Positions 1 to 16,162 of a stretch of 64,000 bases of DNA are shown here, one piece after another; the first letter of the stretch is position 1; each line of letters starts with the position of its first letter. Location of the stretch: positions 11,656,001 to 11,720,000 of the forward strand of contig NC_135773.1 in assembly GCF_028453695.1 (NCBI RefSeq), written 5' to 3'. The DNA is from Augochlora pura. Taxonomy: Eukaryota; Arthropoda; Insecta; Hymenoptera; Halictidae. The notes below the pieces were generated by a model. The model saw only the letters and a list, made by a program, of their open reading frames with translations. It searched no databases and was not told the origin of the DNA. The position numbers and the translations under genes were made by a program.

Positions 1-1231
1 ACTTTTTCCAATATTAATAGAAAGAGTACACTAATTCATAACAATTATAATAAGTTTATATATATTAGATTCGATTATTTACTATTTTGACTTTAGTAAA
101 CTTATATTATTCATTAACCTTTGTGTAGATTTTAATATTTTATTTTTGTTAAATTATTGATATTTACATAGGAACTAAGAACACAACAAACTCTTATAGG
201 TCTAATAAAGTACAAGAAAGTGCTTTGTTATTCTGTATGTTTTGTAGAACCTAATTATTTATATTTATGTACAATTAGAAATCTGAATTATAGACTAAAA
301 ACTTGTACTATGCGAAGCAAAGATTAAAGAGTTTGTTATCACATTTCAATGAAAATAGTCGCGAATAACTTACTCTATAACATAAAATGACATCCAAATG
401 CTATAATGTAACAAACACTCTCTTCTTTAATGATTGATAGTTGTGAAATAATATTGTTATTTTATTTTATATTTTATAAATTTATGTTAATTACATTAGT
501 AAATTATAGAAGCAAAGAGATAAAAATGAATATAAAGTATATATTTATTAGATCTTTTTCTATGTAATGCTATAATTTGTAATAATTACTGACTACATAT
601 GTGTTTATAATAATACACTTCTGCATCAATATAAGTTAAAAATAACTTATATAATTTTCAAAATGTATTTATATGATTTAGTTATTACTTTAAATTTATC
701 TTTAATTCAGATAATAAATATTAATTTTATACTATACGAGGAAGATAATTACAAAACTCACTTCAAAACAGTTAACTATAATTCAAAATCACAACAAAAT
801 CTTTGGATTTGTAAGTACAGTAAGGCCTCCCATATCCGGAGTAATAGGCGTACGAAAGCGTTCGGATAAGAGAACAATCGTCTCTTTCATATTAAATTTC
901 ATGTATTTAAATAAAAAATTAGAGATCTTAGATCATATATTTTTACTAATTTTGTTGTAAATCGCACTCTTTTCGAAATCTTTAATTATTTCATACACTG
1001 TTTCAATATCTAGAACCAAATGTTTTCATTTCATTACTACTGCAATGGACACAGTCAGCTTTGTACTAAGGTCTTACAATTAAAATTTATTAGGTTGAAT
1101 TAAGGAAACTATATATAAATTGTATGTGAACATTGCTGCAGAATGTAATTTGGATAACATAACGTTCTGGTTTGGATACAGAAGACTTCACTGGAATATT
1201 CAACATAAATTCATCATTTGTATATTACGAT
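1..1231. other. AT-rich flank and probable 3' UTR of the SLC35G1-like gene
   Basis: I see no coding exon here. The right part is likely the 3' UTR of the minus-strand transporter gene: an AATAAA on the minus strand lies at 1086-1091, about 140 nt past the stop codon. The only other structure is a short transposon-end-like stretch near 818, listed separately. The 68-codon plus-strand ORF at 663 is low-complexity AT sequence with no recognisable domain. Confidence 0.5.
818..885 (+). mobile_element. Possible remnant of a pogo/Tigger-like transposon end
   Basis: A TA dinucleotide at 816-817 is followed by CAGTAAGGCCTCCCATATCC and then GGAG. This resembles the terminal repeats of pogo/Tigger (Tc1-mariner superfamily) elements, which begin CAGT next to a TA target and often carry CTC..TATCCG. 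About 40 bp on, the opposite-strand reading of GTTCGGATAAGAGAAC gives a similar CTCTTATCCGAAC motif. No transposase and no second terminus are visible, so this is at best a solo or rearranged end. Confidence 0.3.
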
Positions 1232-2278
1232 CTACATCACCAAAATTCCTAAAGACTTTTTAACACTAGATGTTTCTGGTAAAGATAGAGCCCATTTCCT
1301 TAATCCAGTCAATAAAACTGAACTTGTAACTAAAATTGCTCCTCCTACAGAATATCTGTTCGGTATTTCATTAAAAAATAAGACTTGCCAGAAAAAGGCA
1401 AAAACTATATCTGCAGATCTTGCTATTGCAACAGGTCCTGCTTGTTCCATTTGTAAAGCCAGTGTTAGCAGTATTTGACCTCCAAAACTAAAAAGAGCAA
1501 GTGCTACAACCAAAAGTCTGTCAGTTCCACATTGAGGTAAACAAAGTGCACCTATAGCCCAGGAAATGATTATTGTCTGAATTAAAGCAAATGATCCAAA
1601 GTTTGTCATTATTACTGAGAAATGGAGACCCTTCAAAGCTCTTAATAAAACATACACGTTTGCACCAAAAAGAGTTGCAGAAAAAGCTGCTATAGCACCC
1701 CATAAATCTGCATGTTCTGTCTTTCCATGTCCATCTAAAAGAGACTCTACAGTATGCCCAAAGATAAGTGGTGGACGCGTTATTAAAATTACGCCAATTA
1801 ATGTTAAACAGACTGTAATGACATTAAATATTCCACAAGGCTCTTTTAGAAATATTTTTGCAAATATAGCTACAAATACAGGAACAGAAAATACTATGAC
1901 AGATGCATCAGCTAAAGGCATGTGTCTGAATGCATAAAAACTTAACATGAGGCCAGTGGTCCCTACAAAGCTTCTTAATATTAACATTAGTCTACGTCCC
2001 TTTGGAAATGGATGTTCTCCCTTATATATTACAATTGGTATTGCAGGTAGCAACACACCTACAAATCGAAATGCTGCCAATTCCATTGGATTTACTTCTA
2101 CCAAACCTTTTACAATGACACTGCACAATGAGAAAAATAATGATGATAACGTTGCTAATATTAGACCAAGATAGGGACATGATTTACATAGTACAATTGA
2201 AAATCTTTTTTGTCTTGCTGCAATATTACTTTCAATGTCACCATCTACTAAATGTTGTAATTCAACGTGTTCTGACAT
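1232..2278 (-). CDS. SLC35G1: Solute carrier family 35 member G1-like (EamA/DMT transporter)
   Basis: This uninterrupted 348-codon frame encodes a polytopic membrane protein of the drug/metabolite transporter (EamA) fold. About ten hydrophobic segments run from residue 36 to 330, arranged as two EamA repeats. Visible signatures are the short acidic cytosolic N-terminus (MSEHVELQHLVDGD), NPMELAAFRF after the first helix, and FYAFRHMPLADASVIVFSVP, which is typical of the SLC35G/TMEM20 group. Vertebrate SLC35G1 is an ER/plasma-membrane protein linked to store-operated calcium control; the substrate here is not predictable. The ATG at 2278 sits 2 nt inside an exon, directly after the acceptor TTTCTCTTTCAG, so the coding part is one exon. 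A 5' UTR exon ends at the donor ACCG|GTAAGTA at 2648, giving an intron at 2281-2647. A minus-strand AATAAA lies at 1086-1091. Confidence 0.9.
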   Translation of the reverse strand: MSEHVELQHLVDGDIESNIAARQKRFSIVLCKSCPYLGLILATLSSLFFSLCSVIVKGLVEVNPMELAAFRFVGVLLPAIPIVIYKGEHPFPKGRRLMLILRSFVGTTGLMLSFYAFRHMPLADASVIVFSVPVFVAIFAKIFLKEPCGIFNVITVCLTLIGVILITRPPLIFGHTVESLLDGHGKTEHADLWGAIAAFSATLFGANVYVLLRALKGLHFSVIMTNFGSFALIQTIIISWAIGALCLPQCGTDRLLVVALALFSFGGQILLTLALQMEQAGPVAIARSADIVFAFFWQVLFFNEIPNRYSVGGAILVTSSVLLTGLRKWALSLPETSSVKKSLGILVM

Positions 2279-2280
2279 CT

Positions 2281-4456
2281 CTGAAAGAGAAAATAGATTA
2301 GATTACTTGAATTTTTTAAAATTTCATTTTAAATACTAATTTCTATTATCTTACATTTGAAAAATGGTATTAACGTGATAAAGAACTTTATTAACAACAA
2401 TTTTGAAGAGGAATTGTTTTAAATAAATTCTGATAAGATTAATTTTTAAGTCAGTAGAAACTACAAAATTTTTATTAAATAGATAACTATGTAATAGATA
2501 AAGAACACTTTGACATTTATTATGACAAATAGCATTACTGATAGTAACTGAGCAAAATACATAGAAAAACGTAAAAATTATTTGTTTATTAAACAAAATA
2601 GAAACGATTCGATACTAAATTTCGTTAGTATTAATAAATTTACTTACCGGTATTAAGTGTAATAATTGGTTAACCACAACATAAAGTCTTATTATAAAAC
2701 CTATGCAACTATTAATATAGTGCATTTATAAATATTATGGAAGACTACATTAACTCAGTAATTTCAATATCACATTCTCGTTCATTGCTATTAATAATGT
2801 ACTTCACATATTTTTAATTGCAAAGTACATAGTTCAGAAGCCACGTTGTTACTTTTGTGATTCAGACGGTTCGTAACCGTAACAGACAGTAACAGATCTT
2901 GTAGATCACAATGAAAGGCAGCTCCTTGATAAATACGTATCTCGATAAAATATTCGATAGTCGCAGGATTTAAATCACACATATAGTCATTACGTACATG
3001 TATATGTATTTTAATTTTTAAATATACATTTAGGATGAAGTATGTTCTATTATTTTTGATTATGTTATTATCTTTTTCTATTGTAACAATGCGAAAGTAA
3101 ACTTATGCGGTACTATCATACCACTATTTATCTAGATCTTACACGATACTGAACAAACTCTATACGAATATATACAATATACAATGTATCCATTTTACTT
3201 CAATTGAAACATGTCGTTTAGTTTCTAATTCAATTATAAATTCATTAGTAATTAGTAATAATTATTTTATTATTATACTCGATATCTAATAGTGACGTAG
3301 TATTTATAGTGTTAAACGGCTGTCAAATTGCTTTTTTATTTATGATTCTAACTTATTTTAGAAATTATTAAATCTCATAAAATTTAAGTACAAAAAATTA
3401 TGTAAACACAAAAATCTATATACATAACCTTTTTTTAAAAATTAGTATGGTAATACACTAATTATTAAACACTCAACAAGTATGTATATTAAATTGTTTT
3501 ATTTAAGAACAGATTTTATCTACACTTAAAAATCTGTAAAATATAATAATATAGGTAGAAACCATCTCGATTAAAAACCAAAATGAAAAAAAAATTGATT
3601 AGTATATAGATTTTCTTAACTCGCTACTTGTCTAAATCTATGTAAACACTTATTTTGTACTTTCTTAAAATTATCTAAATCTATAATCCTTTTTTGTCCA
3701 AATCGTAAGAAGCTCGTAATTATCTTTCATATTTGAAAAGTATAAGATTATTCATTATTAAATCTATACTGTATGTATGATTTGTAATTTCTAAACACGA
3801 GTGTAGCAAATCTTATAGCGAGAATTTAAAATACTTTTTGTCTGCAAATTTGTCCTCAGATTGCTCCCAGCATTCATTAATAAATTTTAAATAATTAAAT
3901 TTTAGTTTGTTTAGAAAATTTCTATTAACATTCTTTTTACTGTTTAATGTATTTAAGGCGTAAAATATAAGCTACAATAGAATTCAAATGAATAACTGCA
4001 CGTACATAGCAGTTTTTAATATAAAATACTTCACAGTACATTTGTATATATATTGAGTACAATTCTATTTACGAGAACTAGTGAATTCATCTGAGTAAAT
4101 TCCTCTATCGACATTTTTATATATTGTTTTAACAATAAAATGATTTTCGATATACAAGTGTTATTTCATGGATTTTTAAAAATTTGGTGTTGTTCAAGAA
4201 CTTACGAGAATTATCTGCTGGATGGCAGCCCTCTGGTAGTGAAATCTGAGAGGCGTTGCCACACTACATAATCGTATAGCAGCGAACGAAGTTCCTTCTA
4301 AAATGCTGTTATTCATTGATCGTATATATGAATTTCATAGTGTTCGCAGGTTACAATAAATCAGACAATTTTTCAATTAAAGTTGAATTAAGATTGGAAT
4401 TGTAGTGTAGTGCACAAGGACCATTAATCGGGAGATACGGAATCGAGAACTATTTA
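2281..4456. promoter_or_regulatory. Divergent upstream region between SLC35G1-like and TENT4-like genes
   Basis: The two flanking genes point away from each other. The stretch holds the 5' UTR intron of the minus-strand transporter (2281-2647), its untranslated exon from 2648 rightward (probably to about 2700-3000), then AT-rich DNA without ORF signal. The last 250 bases, around 4200-4456, are less AT-rich and probably hold the promoter and 5' UTR of the plus-strand poly(A) polymerase gene. No TATA box stands out. Confidence 0.45.
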
Positions 4457-8620
<4,164 letters not shown>

Positions 8621-9109
8621 TGAAACGTGCAAAATAATGTTGGACTTTGTTTGTCATTTAAGTAGCGAGCTCAATATCATAATCGTGTGGTGAAAAGACA
8701 TTGATTAACTTTCATACCACAATTGAATTAACCTTTCCACTTTTGTGTACAGAGGGGCTCAGTGTTTATAACGATAAAGAGTTTATTAACTCTGCGGTTT
8801 TTTCTTATAGGGTCAAGAAATTGATCTAAATATAATTGAATTCTTCATTGCATCACAAATATTTGTTGTGTTCTGTACGAAAGTTAACATACCAAAGACG
8901 TACAGAATTGTAATATAGATTGGTTTAATTTTACTTTTTTCGCATTACTGCACATATTACAAGAAAAAAAGAAACATTAAAGAAACATGTCGTATTTTAT
9001 TAAATATTGTTTACAAAGTCACAAGCTTATTGCCATCTTTAAATAGCAATAGTTTTATCATAACCATTGATAAAACCTATTGCAATACATTTATATAATA
9101 TGAACGATA

Positions 9110-9155
<46 letters not shown>

Positions 9156-11336
9156 TACATATATACATATATAAAGATCATTTACAGTGCAGTTTTCTTA
9201 AAGATTTCATGAAACTACAATGCAAGCTCTAATAATGATGATAAAGACTTAGTTTTCTATATGGAACTATATTCTTATAACAAAGGGGTGACAGAAAAAT
9301 TGATGATATTGAGATTTACCGATTGTAAATATTGTAATATACATTATCAAACATAGAAAAATAAGTCTAAGAGTTACCTACTAAATTTTTCTTTATTTTA
9401 TACATACCTAAAATAGTATTTGTTACAATATGTTATCATTTAAAGTCATGGCTATATCCATGGATATGTGAAAATTATCTATTTTTTTTCTGTAATATGT
9501 AAGTCCAGTACTGTTGTGAAAATGTTTTAGTTAAGTTATAAGTTCGTGTGCTGGTGATAAACAAATTTTGAATAAAAATATTTTTGAAAATACTAACTCA
9601 TTGCTGAAAGAAATAATACATTTTAGATTTTTACACTGTGTTCTTTGAAGTCGTAATTGTGCATAATGCTTTACTTTTTATACAGTATTGCTGATTTCGT
9701 AACACTAGTTTGTAATTTTTAGTATCCCCTGAATAATGATACATTATTTTTGTATTATCAAATAGTAGTATATATTATCAAATACATGTCATGATCGAAT
9801 GTCAAGTGAATTCAATGCATGAATCCGATATTGCATTTACAACATGTTCTATATTACTCTTTAAAAACTGAGCAACATTTCAAAAATTTTGTATGTGACA
9901 ATACGTAGAAAGGCCTTGATATCACTGATAACTCTAAATGTTGTATGACGCAAGTATCTCATATTTAATTAATTAAAAATTACATTCCGTTTTTCAAATA
10001 GATTTTTGTTCTTCAGATATGAAAATGAACAAATTTTTACAACTTTAGAATCTTTATCCTTATTGCATTTTATGTTAATACAGATTTATATGATTCAAGT
10101 ACTTTCTTATAAAATTTGAGTAGAGAAATAAAAAATACACTATTGACATTCAATTTCCTTGATAATACAATATTTGTGCAGTATTCTGTATAATATTGGA
10201 GGCAACGTTATCTATGAATAGCATTATAAGCCGTGATTCTATTTTATAATTAGAATGTCAATTGCTTATTGCAACATACATATACCTACGTATATATGAT
10301 GTATGTATGCTGTAAACACTAAAATGTCGATCTTACATTTTTAGAGGTATCCAATTAATTTCTTATATTTTTATGTTATTATTCGAATCGAATTTATAAT
10401 ATCTGAAAATAAATATTAACTTTTTAATTGGAATTAATCTTACGTAAATTTTCATAAAGGAACTGCGGTTTGTGTGTTGTCTGTATCTTGATATAATTGA
10501 AACAAATGTATAACTACGGATAATTTGAATAAACAGTGATAACAGGTTTCTTCGTGTTATTGTCATTCTTTTTGATACTATGTTATAATAATGTAATATT
10601 AAATTTTAGTTTGCAATAAACAGCCAAATATAAAAAAATGTTATTTATAATTTTTTAAAACATAAATTTAAATATGTTCAATATAAGCATAAGTCTCTAC
10701 AAAAGTCTAATACATGAAGTTCAGTTATAACTAAAATGGAGCAATAACAAGGAAACACAAAGTAAAGATGTGTTATTATGTAGAATATCTTTCTTGAGTT
10801 GAACATGTAAAATATTCTATTTTTTTGTGATAATAAAATAAACTCTTAGTAAAAAAAATATTTGTTTCGAAAGTATAATATCAATATTTATTACATGTGT
10901 TTTTATATGGTACTCGATCTATAATAAATGTTTAATTTCTCTTCTAATATACATTTATGCTTAGTAAATGGAGTTCTAATGGATTCTCTTATATTGGTGC
11001 AGTAGAAATACATATTCTTATAAACGTTTACTGAATTATTCTTCACAGCAAAAATTGGTTGCAAAATCAGACGAATTATTTAAGTTGTTAAAATTTCTCT
11101 TGAAAATTTGATTTTCTCACTTAAAATAATGTTATCTGTTAATTATTGTAATATTTTAAAAAAAGGAGATATCAAGGTATTTGAGTTAGGCTGGTTACAC
11201 TGCATATAAAAAAATACAAATGTCAACAGTAACACTTTATTCATTTATATTAATTTTGTATAAGTATTAGTTTTCAAATAAGTGTTACATCATGTTACAT
11301 TATTTTTAACTATGTGTCGGTTAAAAATGATATAAA
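8621..11336. other. 3' UTR and intergenic DNA between convergent TENT4-like and COX4 genes
   Basis: No coding exon is visible. The left part is probably a long 3' UTR of the poly(A) polymerase gene. A long AT microsatellite lies at about 9106-9173. On the right the minus-strand COX4 transcript ends; its AATAAA reads at 11236-11241, about 100 nt after the COX4 stop codon. Confidence 0.5.
9106..9173. repeat. AT/TA dinucleotide microsatellite
   Basis: A near-perfect alternating AT tract with interspersed TATACATA units, about 68 bp, lies in the probable 3' UTR or intergenic DNA after the TENT4-like gene. Confidence 0.9.
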
Positions 11337-12679
11337 TTATTTTGAACTAATTCCACTAATAGGATTGACTTCAAGTAGTTGCATACGTTCCAGCTGAGCT
11401 AATCTGTGTTCTTCATCAAATGTTACTGGTAATGGTGGATAAGCTGTAAAATGTTATAAAATACTCATAATTCTGCTATAGAATACATAAAAGTAGAAAA
11501 TCTTTCAATTTATCAGATGCTGTGAATAGCTTGTACAGTTTCCTTAGCTCCAAAAGCAATATGTTTTATTATCATTTCAATTTCCTTAATCATTCAAATG
11601 AATTGTAGTTATTGAAATGATATTCTTTTCCATAATGCATATTTTCTTTTTATATGAATTTGTTATTTTGATAAATGTCATTTTTAGAATGTTAATTTTA
11701 TGTAGTCTTTGTTTATAAATATTGTTTCTATTAAATAATTTATTAAATAAAATAAAGAGTGTAAATAGTGATTTCAACTTTTTTAATTTAGTTTCAAAAG
11801 ATTTTTTATTATAATTTCTGCTGTATATGTTCCGATAATCAATATTTTCCAGATATAATTCCTAGCAAGCAAAAAAAATGTTCAAATACTAAGTACTAAA
11901 CCTAATCATCCTAAGAAAAGTGTACAAACATTCTAGGTCATTTGATAAACTCTTTTTCAAATATGTTGTTTCTTTGATATACTTACCAAATACTTTTAAG
12001 AAATAGAACAACCAAATACTAAAGGTTACTCCTAACAGTGCAAGTGCCACCTCTGCTTTCCATATTCCTGTGGGTGCACTGATTTCTGTAATTGTTTGAC
12101 AGAAGCTTGCACGATATAATGATTTCTTCTCTTGAATAGATAATTTTTTCCAATCTCCTTTTTCTTTTTCTCTTAATGCCTATATAAAGAATGATGTTTC
12201 TCATTAAATATATGTTGAAAAATAAATTTTTTACTTTTAAACAGAGGTATGTGAAAACATTTATACACCCATGATTAAAAACGATATTTACATGTAACTT
12301 TGGTAAAACAATTCTGTTACATAGCCAAGATAAGAAAATACATATTGATGTATATATTAAGGCAAAAAGTGTTTCTATTAATACTTTCTTTGATATTCTA
12401 TGATAAACGTTGTATATACTATCTTTTATTTTTTAAATCTATTGTTAATAATTATAAAAGTTGTTATTATACCATAATTTCTGGAGTATTTGCTTTGAAA
12501 CGAATAGCTGGCATCGGACAATCAAGACGGTCAATGTATTCTTCTGCTCCATTAGGTCCATGGCCTACTACATCTCTATTGCCAATTTTGTCCGGGAAGT
12601 AGAAAGCAACTCCTGACATTCCACGGGTATGTTTTGGAATGTTTTGTCGCAAACATGAAATAAGCAGTTTGCTAGCCAT
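11337..12679 (-). CDS. COX4: Cytochrome c oxidase subunit 4, mitochondrial
   Basis: Three coding exons on the minus strand (12679-12473, 12179-11987, 11443-11337) join in phase to 168 codons, the normal size for COX4. The N-terminus is a basic, hydroxylated mitochondrial presequence (MASKLLISCLRQNIPKHTRG). YFPDKIGNRDVVGHG and RLDCPMPAIRF follow in the matrix domain, then GDWKKLSIQEKKSLYRASF. A single transmembrane helix spans about residues 113-133. The intermembrane-space tail has the family motif AYPPLPVTFDEEHRLAQLER. The protein is a nuclear-encoded structural subunit of complex IV in the inner membrane. An acceptor (TTATTTTAG) sits 5 nt upstream of the ATG, so there is a 5' UTR intron; a possible donor for it lies near 13022. 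A plus-strand 100-codon ORF over exon 1 is a shadow. Confidence 0.95.
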
Positions 12680-13303
12680 TGTTACTAAAATAATATAAAG
12701 TTGTTAAAATATTATTTAATTTTTAGCCCTATTATAGGGCTTTCACTATTATTTTGTATTATTATGTGTTTAATTCATAACTTTTACTTATTTATACAAT
12801 TAAACATGTCCTTCTATTTCACATTACGTTTTTTTCACTGAAATCATACTTCAACTAAATTTATTTAACCAAAAATATTAAACCACTAACTCACAAATTA
12901 TTAAAATATTTTTAGAATAAAAATTTATTTCATTAATATGTCATTAAAATATTAACTTATATTGTACAAGAAATTCAGTTTCCAGGCAATATTGCGTACC
13001 GTTTATCAAGTACGTCGAGTGGTTACCTAACAGAATATGAGTTTTAAAAAACTATTTGAAAAGTAAGTACAAGGTATATATGAATATAATAAGAAAAATA
13101 TTTTACAACATGAAGAAAAAGATAATGTTTACTGTCAACTAGTATAACTATCACAGGATTGTATAACGTATGAAAACTTACATGTTCGGAATGAACTCCC
13201 TTAAACTAGTGAAGTTAAAATGGCTACGACTAGGGTTAGATCACAGTTTGACGTGTAGTTGTATTCACGAATTACATATACATATCTACATACCATGCAT
13301 GTA
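12680..13303. promoter_or_regulatory. 5' UTR intron and upstream region of COX4
   Basis: The COX4 coding ATG is directly preceded by a splice acceptor on the minus strand. The region to about 13022 is therefore probably intronic, with a candidate donor TTAG|GTAACC, and the promoter likely lies between about 13020 and 13300. Beyond this a transposon copy begins. I see no ORF or clear TATA box here. Confidence 0.35.
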
Positions 13304-14560
13304 CAGTCGTCTCTCCCTTCAAGAGTCTCTCCTTCTCTCAATTCAAGAACTTCCTCATCCCCACCAATCTACTGCGCATCCATCTCCACGCAGTTACTTT
13401 AAACAGAGAATGGGAAATGATAAAACAAGACAGAATGAATCCAGCGAGCTCTATGTATGAGTGTCAATACGGCTAAAAACTGAAGCTGTCTCACTTTACT
13501 CTGCTTGTAGTCTCACTCTTTTCGCGCATCCGTACGTCTGGCGCTCCATTTGAAACACGCGGCGTGATATTCGAGTTGTACTTCTCACCTCGTAGAATTA
13601 TCAATCATATTTGTCAGTAAATTTATGAACGATGCTCAATGCACATTGAGATATATGTCGAATATATGTATATGGTTTTAGGCAATATTTCGACAAGTTG
13701 AACAGGTAAGCTAAAGTAAAGTAAAGTATTGCACATCCATCAGCGGTTGTGGCGTTTTCGTACGATGATATCCCTCGACTGAAAATCCCAAGCGATTATG
13801 ATTTTCTTGCAGTATACCACCACCCATCACCATTGACAAGGTAATGTGTGAATGTCCAATACTGACCAGAAGAGTGGCTCAAAGGTCAGTAATGGTCTAT
13901 GGAGGTCCGTTTTGGGTCAGAACACCTTTGGAAGAGGACCCCCTAGAACACAACTACTTCCATTGGCGAGCACGCAACAACTGACTAAACAGTGACACTT
14001 CGCTGAACAGGTAACTGAGAGTAACTCCCCACTACTGACTTTGATGATGTGGATTATTAAATCGAATTTCTTTCATCCATAAATTTATTATTTCTGGCTT
14101 CTTAATATTTGTTCCGTTTGTTCATGCCATTTAATTTGTTAGTGAAAATAACTGATAGAATCAAAGATGTGGAATACTGTTTCGATGTACAATGAGCATC
14201 GTTCGCAAATTCGCTGAAAAATGTGGTCGAGAATCCTATGAGGCGAAAAATACAAGTCCAATATCGCGCCGCGTGTTTCAAACCGACCGCCAGATGTACG
14301 GATGCGCGAAAAGAGTGGGTCCACAAGCACGGTAAAGTGAAACAAGCTACATTGATTATCGGTGTGACTCGTTTCGCATGTGATTTTCTGATGTCGTGCT
14401 GTCTTGTTTACTCGCTATTTACCCTCTTTATCATTTACCACGAGGGCAGCACTGCTTAGCTGTGAATCGTTAACCAATCAAGTGCACAGCAATTCGCTGC
14501 ATTCTCTTAATTCAAGAGCCTCGTTGTCTCCGGACATGGATCTTGAATGAGAGATTACTG
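13304..14560. mobile_element. Non-autonomous pogo/Tc1-mariner-like element with long inverted arms
   Basis: The element is about 1.26 kb and bounded by TA on both sides (13302-13303 and 14561-14562), as expected for Tc1/mariner-superfamily target duplication. The left end reads CAGTCGTCTCTCCCTTCAAG; the right end, on the opposite strand, reads CAGTAATCTCTCATTCAAG. Inside the ends, arms of about 240 bp (about 13424-13665 and 14165-14425) are imperfect reverse complements. The best part includes TTTTCGCGCATCCGTA, TTTGAAACACGCGGCG and GAACGATGCTCA on both arms. Extra copies of the TCTCTC..TTCAAGA motif lie subterminally. The roughly 500-bp centre has no transposase signature that I can see, so the copy is non-autonomous. 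Its local GC content is higher than the flanks. Confidence 0.7.
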
Positions 14561-16162
14561 TACACATATGGGTAAGTTTCATATATGTACAGTGATACTA
14601 CACATAATGTATTATGTAGAATATCGAAATATAAAGTATCGATAATGACAATACAATTGTAATTCAAATAACCGTGGGCAGTAACAAAAGCATTTGAGTA
14701 TACTTAATATTACAAAATTAAATACATACAAATTTTTAATTTCATTTCAAATATCTATCACAGAATAATGTTATTAAATTATTTACCATATTCTTACATT
14801 TCCAAGCGTATCATTGGAAGGTAATATTTTTTCAATTTCTATTTATTAAGTAATGAAATTATACGTTATTCGATTAAGGTACATGCATATCGTACTTCGC
14901 TAGATTGACGATCGTATGGAGTATTAACTTGAAGAAATACAAAATTAATAAAAGAATATATATGACTCACAAATTGTTTTATATCAAAATATAATTATGC
15001 AGTATCTTTTGTTATCAATTAAATAGAAGAAACGTTCATAACCATATAAATCTATTTATAATCATGTTTATAATTTTTAAGATTTGTAATAAGTTTTTTA
15101 AATATTTGTTTAAAATTATATTTTATCAATTATTTGTAAATATTTTCGAAAGTGTTATTCTAATACACATGCTCTAAAATAAGTATTATTCATGCGTTCT
15201 TAAAGATTCTTCGATATTTAAACATCAGTTTTGAAAAACTTGAATGAATGAGCATACATATGTTGCTCTAAATCTTTACAAAATGCTTGAAATTTTCCAT
15301 ACCGATTGAGAGAATTTATACATGAAAAGACACATGAAGCAGCCTCTATTTCTGGCCGTAGGTTCGTACAGTTCGTGTGATTATAAACCCGCGGTTGCTT
15401 ACGGCTTACGGCATGGCGTTAGCCAAGTCGTGTGTCATCGTGCGTTGCAGATGAAAAGCGTTCAATATTTATAACGCTTTTATTTTACATGTTCTATATT
15501 ATTAAAAAACTTTTTGTACAAATTTTAACGGCAGGTGAGGATTTCAAAGTACGATAATGCTAGTGCTTTGAGAGCAGTATAATTGTAGCTATAGAGGAAC
15601 GAGTTCAAAGATGCAGTGAGGTTTTGATATGGCGGTAAATTTTAGTTAGACAACGATTTATCATAAACTTTGACAATATTTGTCCGAGGATTGTTGAAAT
15701 GTGGGTGTATTACAACTTTTACTTCTAGTTGCAATTTACAGCCAACTCCAGTGAAATGTTACACCGGAAAATTAAAACGTTATACATTTCTGCATTTTAA
15801 AGCACAGTGGCGACATATCATGGCGGCGAAATTTTCTTAACTGCAGTTGTGTATCTCGATTACTTTCATACCTAATACGTACGCAAAGGAATTTCTTTGT
15901 GAAGTAACATATTTAGTAAATTTATATTCTGTGTATGAAATTCCGTTCGTAAGTTTCTCGATTGTGCTCCAGTTTTGTGTACTTCAAGTGATGTAATTAT
16001 ATTGTTCAAGCATAACATGTAGTCAAAGACTTTTTCTGTATACAGTGACACTATGACTTAGATTTGGCATTATAATGTAGTAGCTTAGTGTTAATGCAGG
16101 ACGTTGGTGTTGTTTGTGTTTGTGCATATGATTATTTCTTATATTTTTTAAGATAATTCAAG
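14561..16162 (+). promoter_or_regulatory. Upstream region and 5' UTR of polybromo
   Basis: The left part (to about 15300) is AT-rich without genes. A CpG-containing stretch around 15350-15480 is the likely promoter. Two copies of an ATGGCGG-(T/C)(A/G)AA-TTTT motif occur at 15629-15643 and 15820-15835; ATGGCGG is the core bound by YY1/Pleiohomeotic-type factors and is often placed just downstream of start sites. The coding ATG is at 16163. Confidence 0.45.

Noticed and set aside
2791..2982. 63-codon minus-strand ORF upstream of the SLC35G1-like gene
   Set aside because: It lies where a 5' UTR exon is expected, is short, and lacks any recognisable sequence.
12300..12602. 100-codon plus-strand ORF over COX4 exon 1
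   Set aside because: It is antisense to a firmly identified COX4 exon and reads into its intron.
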